This document shows positions 1 through 9,100 of a stretch of 64,000 nt of DNA, one piece after another. The notes beneath the pieces are model-generated. The model made no database searches. It had not been told where the DNA came from and saw only the letters and a program-made list of their open reading frames with translations. A program made the translations under genes and the position numbers. This DNA is from Chaetoceros tenuissimus (taxonomy: Eukaryota > Bacillariophyta > Thalassiosirophyceae > Chaetocerotales > Chaetocerotaceae): NCBI GenBank assembly GCA_021927905.1, contig BLLK01000022.1, positions 3,100,001-3,164,000 on the forward strand, given 5' to 3'. Numbering within the stretch: the first letter of the stretch is position 1; the number at the start of each line of letters is the position of its first letter.

Positions 1-80
1 AATAATTTTTTCTTTAGTTACGTAAAGATGACGACACCAAGAACTTTTTATTCTTTATTTTGTGAAATTGCAAATTTAGA

Positions 81-260
81 TTGCATACCATATTATTATT
101 TATTACTTTCAAATTTCATCGGAGGATCGGAACATATATTTCTCCGTTCGTCCATCCGCGATTAGGATGGATTGCATATATTTATTATTATTTATTACTT
201 TCAAATTTCATCGGAGGATCGGAACATATATTTCTCCGTTCGTCCATCCGCGATTAGGAT
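81..260. repeat. two-copy tandem repeat, period 92 bp
   Basis: A block of about 80-90 bp beginning near 'ttgcata' occurs at about 81-168 and again at 172-260, almost unchanged. It contains 'tttcatcggaggatcgg' and 'ccatccgcgattagg'. The second copy runs straight into the degenerate 5' end of the LRR fragment that follows. The text 'ccatccgcgattaggatattgga' looks like a decayed form of the LRR codons that read P-S-C-R-D-I-G in intact paralogs. The repeat is therefore probably a local duplication of part of a dying LRR gene. No function is implied. Confidence 0.8.
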
Positions 261-676
261 ATTGGAGATGGAACATTTTGTGATTGTTTCCAGCTGTTAA
301 TTTTGAGTTTGCCACAGGGTACTCACCTTGGTGAAGATGTTTTTCAAAGCACAGCATTACTTGAAGCATCTCCATTTGAACTTGATGAACATGGTGAAAA
401 TGATAGAAACAGTGATGATGATGTAGAAGCAAAGCAATGGATCAAGTCCATCAACAATGAAGAAGCATATGCTCTTCACCGTGTGTGTGCTTCCTTTAAT
501 CCCTTGTCTGAAATCATTCATGATCTAGTAAACCAACGAGGTATCAAAGCTATGAAAATGCCAAACGCTATTGGAATCACTCCTTTCTAATATTTAGAAG
601 CAAACACGTTTGCTAATATCTCTGAAAAGGAGATTTCGACAAATATATTTTAGATATGATGGGAGAGATTGTATAA
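110..676 (+). pseudogene. 5'-truncated BspA-LRR gene fragment
   Basis: The stretch encodes the last LRR unit and the C-terminal module of the LRR family that is intact at 1542-2324, 3587-4390 and 5203-5979. Recognisable parts are 'LLILSLPQGTHLGEDVF', 'VEAKQWIKSINN' and 'ALHRVCASFNPLSEIIHDL'. It has no start codon and no N-terminal half. An in-frame TAA replaces the second codon of the usual S-Q-Y, and one base is missing after the 'ISEKEI' codons, so the final 'MMGEIV' is out of frame. Its sequence is nearer to the minus-strand gene at 38210-39031 than to its neighbour at 5203. A host-gene fragment, very probably not translated. Confidence 0.8.
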
Positions 677-767
677 TCTAAGATAAAGAAATAATATCGC
701 TTTCACATAATAATTTTCTGTTGCTATTTTATTTATGAAACGATATTAGTTAAAAAACTGACTAAAA

Positions 768-1192
768 TATTCATTATATATACTTTATACAATTTACAAT
801 CATTTGCTTATCTATCACAAGTGAATCTCAAAATAATGCCATGCTCTAAACAGTACTGACACCTTCTTCAAACGCTTCAATAGTTTTCGTATCGTCATAT
901 TCAATGTGTGCGATATTCATCAAAGTTCTTATATTCTCAGCTTTGTGACAGACTTCAATGGTGTTTACTAATTCCTGACTGCAAGAGTCTACTCGTTCGT
1001 CATTCATTTCGATGGTAAATAACTTGGATAAGTGATCTAAAAGAGCAAACAGGACAAATGCTGGCCGTAATGACTTGGAATAATCATCTACAGTTAAGCC
1101 TCTTCGTTTCCCTACAGCTCTCCTTGCAGATGGGCTTGATGGAGAATGATCATCTCCCCAATCGGAAAAAGAAGTTGCACGAGCTCTTCTGT
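768..1192 (-). pseudogene. duplicated 3' end of the UBR4-like gene
   Basis: Bases 846-1192 repeat the last 115 or so codons of the UBR4-like gene (6143-6489) at an offset of 5297, with a single mismatch seen (G at about 883, A in the original). The near-identity continues into the 3' flank back to about 768. Between about 690 and 767 the match to 6000-6064 weakens clearly. At 1193 it stops abruptly inside a codon and unrelated sequence follows. There is no start codon and no catalytic part, so this is a truncated copy. It lies in the same convergent arrangement with an LRR 3' end as the original does with the gene at 5203. Confidence 0.9.
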
Positions 1193-1541
1193 GTGAGATC
1201 TTTCTGTTTTATTGACGGGGCAACATCACATCTTTTGTCGCATCATTTGGTATCTACCAATACGACAGTGATACTAAAATCATCAGAGAACGCTTCTTTT
1301 CAATAGATACGTATACGAGTAATAGATACTCTCATAGATTCATGTATTTCAATTGAATTACACTTTAGCTAGCTGGAAAAGACTGTGTTACAACGGCAAC
1401 AAGATTTCAAGTACTACTGTATAAGAGAAAGTAGAATATGCATGTAAAATATCATCAATTTAAATACTTACTCATAACCCAACATTGACTACGAAATATA
1501 TTGAACTGCTGGCTACTACATCATACATCGTCTAGTACGAG
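1193..1541. other. noncoding stretch before LRR gene
   Basis: This begins at the breakpoint of the UBR4 tail copy and ends at the ATG of the next LRR gene. I see no supported gene in it. It is AT-rich and presumably contains the promoter of the LRR gene at 1542. Confidence 0.5.
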
Positions 1542-2324
1542 ATGAGGGTCCAAACGGAAGAGTGGCGGCGGTTCATACCGGGAATTCGGATGTACAAAGG
1601 AAAGAAGACTTATTTTTATAACGGAGAGATACTTTGGGATCATGACAAAAAAGATTTTCTTGTCTATGATGAAAAAGAGAGACACTCGTGGGAAGTCGTT
1701 ATTATTCTTCCTGGAGTTGAAATCATTCCTGTAGCTACTTTCTTTGAATGCTACAATGTCAAGACTGTTATCTTGGCCGATACTGTCAGAAGAATTGAAT
1801 CGATAAGTGCTTTCAATGCTTGCTTTGGTCTTGTATCTGTTCGACTGTCAAGAAATCTCGAGTACATTGGAGCGTGGGCATTCCATCGCTGTGAATCTCT
1901 TACTTCCATTTCTATTCCGCCATCTTGTAGAGATATTAGGAATGATGCATTTCACGGTTGTCAAAAACTGATTATTTTGGGATTGCCACAGCATGTACAA
2001 CTTGGTACAGGTGTTTTCCAACAAACAGCATTGATAAGAAAATCTTCAATTGAAATTGAAGACGATGAGGAGGAAGCAGTCCAATGGGTCAAATCTATCA
2101 ATAATGAAGAAGAATACGCTCTTCACCGCGCATGTGCATCTTTTAATCCATTAGCTGAAATCATCCATGCACTAGTCAAACAACAAGGCATTGAATCCAT
2201 GAGAATGCCAAACACTATTGGTATCACTCCTTCCCAATATTTACACGCAAATACGGTTGCTGATATATCGGAGAAAGAGATAGTCAACAAATATATTTTG
2301 GACATGATGGGAGAGATTGCATAA
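1542..2324 (+). CDS. BspA-type leucine-rich repeat protein
   Basis: A 260-residue single-exon protein starting at ATG with the family opening 'MRVQTEEWRRFIPG'. Residues about 20-60 hold the conserved 'GKKTYFYNGE' and 'SWEVVIILPGVEIIP'. About five 23-residue LRR_5 (BspA-type) units follow, each with an aF..C..L..i.l pattern, to about residue 165. The last 80 residues form a conserved module ('ALHRACASFNPLAEII', 'IGITPSQYL') that resembles an ankyrin-like helical pair. There is no signal peptide or membrane segment, so it is probably cytosolic. BspA-like LRRs are generally binding scaffolds; the ligand is unknown. It is the first intact member of a tandem array on this strand. Confidence 0.85.
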   Translation: MRVQTEEWRRFIPGIRMYKGKKTYFYNGEILWDHDKKDFLVYDEKERHSWEVVIILPGVEIIPVATFFECYNVKTVILADTVRRIESISAFNACFGLVSVRLSRNLEYIGAWAFHRCESLTSISIPPSCRDIRNDAFHGCQKLIILGLPQHVQLGTGVFQQTALIRKSSIEIEDDEEEAVQWVKSINNEEEYALHRACASFNPLAEIIHALVKQQGIESMRMPNTIGITPSQYLHANTVADISEKEIVNKYILDMMGEIA

Positions 2325-3586
2325 TCTGAAATCATGAAATAGTCTAGGTTGGGTCGGATTCACGCCAATACATTTTTAAATTAGAAGAAAGTTGATGAGA
2401 TACATATTATAGATTTATATCTCCTTTAAACTTTAGAGAATAAGCATAACTTCTATCGACTACAATATGCATTATATATTTCGCTGTATCTATCATCGCA
2501 AGTGCAACCTCAAAAGTCCAGCTCTACACAGTCTGGATACTGCATAGCCTTCCAAACGTAAAACGATCTTTGTGCTAGCAAGACGAAACATGCTGTAGTC
2601 TCACACTTGCAACAGACACATCTTTCCGTCAATGCGAATGAAGTTAGAATAAGTTCTAAAGAATGTAACAGCAATCATCAGATGATAACAAGATCAGTGA
2701 TGAAAGCGCTTCATTTAAAAAATGTATTATCATCACGTGATCTCCAGTAATGATTCTTGTAAAGGATTCTGCCATAGCTTCACATTTCTTTCTTTCCTTC
2801 TACTTCACTACTGAACTTTCTTTATATGACTCAACCAACGTGATTTGATAAGCACTGCTGCTGCAGCCTTTGCATTTCAAATATTCAGAAGTAAATTTTC
2901 GGAAACCTTTTTTGTATGTGCATAACTTCTCTATCCGTATTCAGCGTAGATCGTTCCTACGAAGCGCCTACCCATATTCTTCAATCAATATTGTGGGGAG
3001 CTAAGCTTTTATGCTCAATTCTTTATTTACAACTCTTGCTCGTTCGTGAATAGATTCAATTCTATTTCACCGTCCCTCGTTCTTTTTTTTGTCTTGTCGT
3101 GTGGACCACCTTGTTACTCACAACGCCTTTATTTCTCTCCCAAGTCTCATGAACTATCAGTACGGTGTCTTTACAAAGATTGGTTTCGCCGTCATCTCAT
3201 ACAACATCCTACCGACGCATGTAGAAACGGAAAGGTACAGGTTTGTGATAAGGTAGCTAGCTCTTAAGTAACAGAATGAATCTTTTTCTATGCAGAATCT
3301 AGAAACTACAGCTTGAAAATAGGTGGCTGACGCATACTTGTACATCAAAGTTAGTAAAGTAGTACACACACAGTAGAGAGAGAGTGTTGTGTCCGTTTTG
3401 GTGTTCGTTTTCGGTTTTCGGAGAGCTTGGAAAATGGAAAAGAGAGATGAAACGGACGTTATTTTTATACCGCCATGTTTATAAACAGCTGCAAGCTGCA
3501 GGGAACTGTAAATATCCTTCATACTTCAGAGAGACTAGCGAACTGATCACCAAAAGAAGCGCCAGTGAAAAGTACCTACAACGAAG
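2325..3586. other. intergenic, with relic of UBR4 3' end
   Basis: A 1.26 kb spacer between two LRR genes. Around 2461-2575 the text 'ctatcatcgcaagtg', 'cctcaaaa' and 'ccttccaaacg' lines up, much diverged, with the flank and last codons of the UBR4-like gene (about 6060-6170). Bases 2341-2470 resemble 4391-4490 downstream of the next LRR gene. So the spacer is an old copy of the LRR-end plus UBR4-end junction. Short open frames at 3046-3267 and 3157-3522 show no recognisable domain and I do not call them. A short CA/GA-rich run lies near 3362-3384. Confidence 0.55.
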
Positions 3587-4390
3587 ATGAGAGTACAGAC
3601 GGAAGAGTGGCGAAAGTTCATTCCTGGTGTACGAATGTACAAAGGAAAGAAAACTCTCTTTTTGAATGGAGAGAAACTTTGGTCAGAAGGTCAACCTCTA
3701 GTCTATGATAGAAAAGAAAGAAATTCTTGGGAAGTAATCATCATCTTGCCTGGAGTTGAAATCATTCCTGAAGGTACTTTCTATTATTGTAAGAATGTCG
3801 AGATAGTAATCATGGCCGATGCTGTCAAAAGAATTGAAAAGTGGGCTTTCTCTAATTGCTACAGTCTCAAGTTTGTCAAACTTTCAAGAAATTTGGAATT
3901 TATTGGAATCAGTGCATTCCAACTCTGCAAATCTTTGACTTCGATATTCATGCCGCCATCCTGTAGAGAGATTGCTGAAACTGCATTTCTGTGGTGTAAA
4001 AAGTTGATCATTTTGGGATTGCCTCAGCATATTCAACTTGGTGAAAGTGTTTTCCAAAAGACAAAATTAATGAAGAACTCTCCACTTGAAATTGATGAAT
4101 ATGGATGCTATAATTATGGCAATGAGGAGGAAGCAGTCCAATGGCTCAAGTCCATCAACAACGGAGAAACACAAGCTCTTCACCGTGCTTGTGCTTCCTA
4201 TAATCCCTTGTCTGAAACCATTCATGATCTAGTAATGCGACAAGGCATCAAAGCTATGAGAATTCCGAACGCAATCGGTGTCACGCCTTCCCAATATTTA
4301 GCAGCTAATCCGTTTGCTGAAATTTCGGAGAAAGAGATCATCAATAGATATATTTTAGATTCAATGGGAGAGATTGTACTTCCAAGATAA
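3587..4390 (+). CDS. BspA-type leucine-rich repeat protein
   Basis: A 267-residue protein with the same plan as the gene at 1542: opening 'MRVQTEEWRKFIPGVRMYKG', then 'GKKTLFLNGEKLW', five LRR_5 units between about residues 58 and 172, a short acidic linker, and the C-terminal module from 'AVQWLKSINN' to 'YILDSMGEIV'. It differs from its neighbours mainly in the linker ('GCYNYGNEEE'), which is the variable part of the family. The ATG chosen matches the start in three paralogs. No targeting signal. It probably arose by tandem duplication together with its 3' flank. Confidence 0.85.
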   Translation: MRVQTEEWRKFIPGVRMYKGKKTLFLNGEKLWSEGQPLVYDRKERNSWEVIIILPGVEIIPEGTFYYCKNVEIVIMADAVKRIEKWAFSNCYSLKFVKLSRNLEFIGISAFQLCKSLTSIFMPPSCREIAETAFLWCKKLIILGLPQHIQLGESVFQKTKLMKNSPLEIDEYGCYNYGNEEEAVQWLKSINNGETQALHRACASYNPLSETIHDLVMRQGIKAMRIPNAIGVTPSQYLAANPFAEISEKEIINRYILDSMGEIVLPR

Positions 4391-4489
4391 TCAAGGTTGG
4401 GGCTGATTCAAACCATATAATTTACAAATTTTTTAATGAGATATCTCCTCTAAAATTTAGAAAATAATTATACTTCAGTTGACTATATC

Positions 4490-4560
4490 TCAGAATGTAC
4501 AACTTGGTCGAGGCGTTTTCCAAGGCTCAGCGATGATAAAGAAGTCTCCAGTTGAAATTT
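4490..4560 (+). pseudogene. short LRR-gene fragment
   Basis: About 70 bp encode 'NVQLGRGVFQGSAMIKKSP', the last LRR unit plus the start of the linker of the local LRR family. The fragment then breaks abruptly at about 4560 into unrelated sequence that reads as a protein on the other strand. It is a chimeric junction between an LRR remnant and a transposase-like fragment. Confidence 0.7.
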
Positions 4561-4895
4561 TGGTGATCACGATACTTGTCTTTATGTCCTGGCTTTCTGA
4601 AACAGTTGTATCGAAAGTGAGTTGGAGTAGGATTGCAAACAGACCATCCTGTAGCTGAGGCATAAAATTCAAGTGCAGACTTTAAATGAGCTTTATCAAC
4701 CCATTTCTGCTCAACTTTAAAAATGTTAGATGCTGGAATAGCATCAGATCCAACAAGCTTAATAGTGGTACTTAAACCAGCAACACAGCCATCATTATTC
4801 AATTGTAAGTGGGAGCTCATTTTCACTGGTATCCAATCACCGTTTCTGAATGAATATAATATTAATATGTTTAAGAACAGACACAAAAAAAGCAC
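4560..4895 (-). mobile_element. possible MULE-type DNA transposase fragment
   Basis: The minus strand reads about 100 residues including 'FKVEQKWVDKAHLKSALEF' and 'GWSVCNPTPTHFRYNCF'. The pattern (conserved F, K..LK.A...YA...GW, then H..Y.C) resembles the N-terminal DNA-binding region of Mutator-like transposases or FAR1/FLYWCH-type fingers. There is no catalytic domain here and the frame runs into the LRR remnant at its C-terminal end, so this is at most a fragment of a plain DNA transposon or a captured host exon. The family call is an inference from pattern only. Confidence 0.35.
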
Positions 4896-5014
4896 CGTTT
4901 CATATTACAAATAAATCTCTATTCAAATTTTTATTCTTGTTAAAACCGTAAATTGAAATTGGAAGAAGAATATTATTACCTTCTTATATTATTACAGGTT
5001 ATGCGTCCAAGTAG

Positions 5015-5051
5015 CCCACTCACCAACCCACTCACCGTCGACCCACTCACC
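5015..5051. repeat. three copies of CCCACTCACC
   Basis: The decamer CCCACTCACC occurs at 5015-5024, 5027-5036 and 5042-5051 in the spacer upstream of the LRR gene at 5203. The cluster is unusually C-rich for this AT-rich region. It may be a simple repeat or a regulatory cluster. Confidence 0.6.
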
Positions 5052-5202
5052 CCAGACCACCTCAAGAGAGGCGATGCATAGCTATCAAAAAACGATAAGA
5101 TGAAACAAAGTAAGATACTGATGGCGATGGTGCATTTGAATCATAAATTGAAAAGATAATCCTTCACGAAAGAAGTGATAGTCAAAAGTACCTACAACTA
5201 AG

Positions 5203-5979
5203 ATGAGAGTGCAGACGGAGGAATGGCGGCGGTTCATTCCAGGAGTGCGAATGTACAAAGGAAAGAAAACTCTCTTTTACAACGGAGAGACACTTGTAGA
5301 TGGCTGGACTGGAGACTGGCTTATATACAACGGAGATGAAAGACAATCGTGGGAAGTAATTATTGTTCTTCCAGGAGTTGAAATAATTCCCGAGCGTACT
5401 TTCCGTGATTGTTTCTATATCGAGACAGTAATCATGGCCAACACTGTTCGAAGAATGGAAAGTGGTGCTTTCAATAATTGCATGAGCCTAGTTTTTATCA
5501 AACTCTCGAGAAACCTTGAATTTATTGGATCGCATACATTCTGGTGCTGTAAATCCCTGACTTCAATTTTTATTCCACCATCATGTACAGAGATTGGTGA
5601 TTATGCATTTTATGGTTGCGTACAATTATTAATTTTGGGAATACCTCAACAAGTAGAAGTTGGTGAGTTTGTTTTTCATAGCACAGCTTTGATAAGAGCA
5701 TCTACACTTGAAAATGCTGATGATGAAACAGTAGTCCAATGGGTCAAGTCCATCAACAATGGAGAAACATACGATCTTCATCGTGCTTGTTCCTCTTCTA
5801 ATCCAATAGCTGAAATCATCCATGCTCTAGTAAACCAACATGGCATAAGATCTATGAAAATGCCAAACACAATTGGAATCACGCCTTCCCAATATTTAGC
5901 AGCTAATACGTTTGCGGATATCTCGGAGAAAGAGATTATCAATAGATATATTTCAGAAATGATGGGAGAGACTGTATAA
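5203..5979 (+). CDS. BspA-type leucine-rich repeat protein
   Basis: A 258-residue member of the same subfamily: 'MRVQTEEWRRFIPGVRMYKG', 'GKKTLFYNGE', five LRR_5 units, a short linker, and the C-terminal module with 'DLHRACSSSNPIAEIIHAL' and 'IGITPSQYLAAN'. It is convergent with the UBR4-like gene, whose stop lies only 163 bases downstream. This junction was the source of the copied block seen at 110-1192 and, in older form, at 2325-2575. No signal peptide or membrane segment. Confidence 0.85.
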   Translation: MRVQTEEWRRFIPGVRMYKGKKTLFYNGETLVDGWTGDWLIYNGDERQSWEVIIVLPGVEIIPERTFRDCFYIETVIMANTVRRMESGAFNNCMSLVFIKLSRNLEFIGSHTFWCCKSLTSIFIPPSCTEIGDYAFYGCVQLLILGIPQQVEVGEFVFHSTALIRASTLENADDETVVQWVKSINNGETYDLHRACSSSNPIAEIIHALVNQHGIRSMKMPNTIGITPSQYLAANTFADISEKEIINRYISEMMGETV

Positions 5980-6142
5980 ATTATTTCATAAAAAATAATA
6001 TCACTTTCACAGTATAACTTTCTATTGCTATTTTATGATACGATAGTAGTTGAATTGACTACAATATTCATTATATATACTTTATACAATTTACAATCAT
6101 TTGCTTATCTATCACAAGTGAATCTCAAAATAATGCCATGCT

Positions 6143-9100
6143 CTAAACAGTACTGACACCTTCTTCAAACGCTTCAATAATTTTCGTATCGTCATATTCA
6201 ATGTGTGCGATATTCATCAAAGTTCTTATATTCTCAGCTTTGTGACAGACTTCAATGGTGTTTACTAATTCCTGACTGCAAGAGTCTACTCGTTCGTCAT
6301 TCATTTCGATGGTAAATAACTTGGATAAGTGATCTAAAAGAGCAAACAGGACAAATGCTGGCCGTAATGACTTGGAATAATCATCTACAGTTAAGCCTCT
6401 TCGTTTCCCTACAGCTCTCCTTGCAGATGGGCTTGATGGAGAATGATCATCTCCCCAATCGGAAAAAGAAGTTGCACGAGCTCTTCTGTTTGTATTGGAA
6501 TGTTCGCAGCCACTTCCAGTCACATCAAGAGCATGTCTTCTACCAGCCCATAATATTAATCCTCGTAGAAAATGATCTTTATTTACTTCCCATCTACGCT
6601 TTGGCGGAGGTACCGATGGAGGATTCTCCGCGGTCATAGCGCTCGCATTGGAAGCTGTTATATCTTCGTCGTTCATTATGTTGTGAAATAAAATGCAGCA
6701 GATGGCAGCCATAGGACCAGCTTCTGCAAATCCTTTGCGTAGCTGTTTCATCCTTGAAGTCTTTGGAATATCACTTGCTCTTAAAATTGCTGAAGCTGCA
6801 AGGTACCCAGTCGATAATCCTCTAGCATGTTTAGATACAGTTGGTGATTCATGTGATGCAGCAATCGCGAACATATCCGCCAAGACAAGATTATGAAAGA
6901 TTAAAGTGGCGTTGGATGAAAGTGAACCTCCTCCACATTCAATACTGAGAGATTCGCCGTACGCAATTCGAAACATCAAAAGACGGAGATCGTGTAGAGT
7001 TGTGAATAACATTGACTTTGGTTTGGATCCTAATGTAGTGGAGACAATTTGTTGATGGTCGCTCAATGAGGTTTCCATTTCTAGCACGGGAACTTTGTCA
7101 TTGTCCTTCGAAATAAGTGGCAAAATAACGTTGCAAGTAACTCTCGAATTTCTGAGACTTGCACCTTCCCATTCACTCTTTGGTGCCTTTGGATGATTTC
7201 TATCTGCGCTTCTAGCCCTTGCGTGACAGCTACAGTGAATTGCATTTCCAGCTGTGACTGTCGTAATGTAGCTACTTGATCGAGAAGTTAACATAGAAGA
7301 AGTTTCTGCAGCCATTGTGGAACTTCCATGTGCTGTTGCTTTAAGTACTTGAACGAGGTCTAGAGTTGGTTGAAACCATTCCTCTTCTGCAATGGATCCT
7401 TGTAATGACTCAGGAAGTTTTGTAGGCAAAGATAGTAACATTAAAGTTCCATCGGAGGCTCCGCGATTACCTCCTTTGTTAAAAGGAATGGCTATCTTTC
7501 TTATGAAAGCATACATTCCAAGCATTTCTGTTGGTTGATATTGTCTTCCTTCTTGGCAAACAGCACAAGTCAATCCACTTTCATCTTCCATTGCCTCCAT
7601 CTCAAGCAACCAAGCTGGCTTTGCTTCTTCCTTGGCTTTCTTAGCTTTTGTAGAAGATTTTTTCTTTTTCTCTGGAGATGCAGCTTTCTTTGGCTTTGAA
7701 CCAGTTGCCATAGCAGTCATCATACCAAAATTTCCCATATTAGACAAGGCCTTTTTACGACGCTCTTCTGCCAACTCCTTCTTTCTATCGCGAGTTTTCT
7801 TACGAAGTGCATCAATGGTCTCTTTTGCCTCCGAATTATCCTTGAGCAATGTATCTAACAACGTCTCTGCTAGAATTCCAAGTCCATTTGTATTCAAGTC
7901 ATCTTTATCAGAGGTACTTTCTATCCAATGAGATATCTCCACCAAAGTTGGTCCGTCTTCCATTGGACTATCGTCAACCAAAAATGATTGAGTTTCTTGA
8001 TGTTCCTTCGACAACCCAATCAGAATCTCAAAAGCTGTTTGGAGACCATTCCTATTGTAATAAACTTTCCATTCTTGCTGCTTCGTCTTCTTTTCCTCTT
8101 CTTCTAATTTTTCTTCCTTCTGAAACAAGGCAGGAGACCAAGGTGGAGGTGTCAAAGGCACTTTGGAAAGAATATGGTGCTTGATTCTTGTCACAAATCC
8201 TTGACGAACAAGTTCTGATCGCAGAGTATCACAAACAGCAACTGTTGGCAAATGAATAGCGGTATCAACAAAGGTTTCCATTAGGATAGCCTTATTGTCA
8301 AAGTCATTCTCATAGAGACTTGAATCAGTGCCCAGATATTCCATTTCAACATGAGTCAGAAATTGTGAAGCTAGTGCTTTAGATTTCGATTGCTGACCAT
8401 ATGTTAAGAAAGGGAGAAGCTTTGCAATGACCTTTCGTAGAGGAGGACTGAGTGATGTCGTACGTAAGGAAGATAAAAGCATAGGAAGAGTAGACTCCTC
8501 GTCTTCATCACTGTCGGAAGCATCTGCCTCGTCCATTACAGTTGACGACTTGGTCGAGAGTTCAGAAGAGATTTCACTCGATAAAGTCTCAATCAAAGCT
8601 TGAAGTGCATCTGCTGTAGGATTATTTCCTGATTTGGTACCTTGAGCAGTATCAGAGGAAGGATTCTTGGAATCATCAATACAATTGAGTACCTCCAACA
8701 TTAGGCGCAACAGAACGGTTGGAGCTTGAGCATTGACCAACTTCTTTCTATTGTCCGGAATCATTGCACAATACTGCAATAATAATAGAGCGGAACAAGG
8801 TGAAGCTTTGAGAAATGCTTCTCTTGATAGATTCTTTCGTTCAATCAACCTCCCCGCTACAAAGCTATTTCTTCCAACATCATCTCTTCGTATCCCCTTT
8901 AGAACTTGTCCGAGATGTCGATCCAGTGATCTAAGCAAAACATGAACACCACGTCCTTTGGTAATATCTCGAGTGATTCCATACTCACTTTCAATTTTCT
9001 TTTCATATTCCGCCGAAGATGAGTTACTATCCGCCGGTGCATCTGGATCCACCAAATCTCCTTCTTCAATTTTATCCTCTGTAGCTTCACCATCTACACC

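Noticed and set aside
1058-1306. Plus-strand open frame, partly identical to one at 6355-6639
   Set aside because: It is the antisense reading of the UBR4-like coding sequence and its copy. The shared part is explained by the minus-strand gene.
3157-3522. 121-residue minus-strand open frame between LRR genes
   Set aside because: No recognised domain, not shared with other LRR spacers, and overlapped by other short frames on the plus strand.
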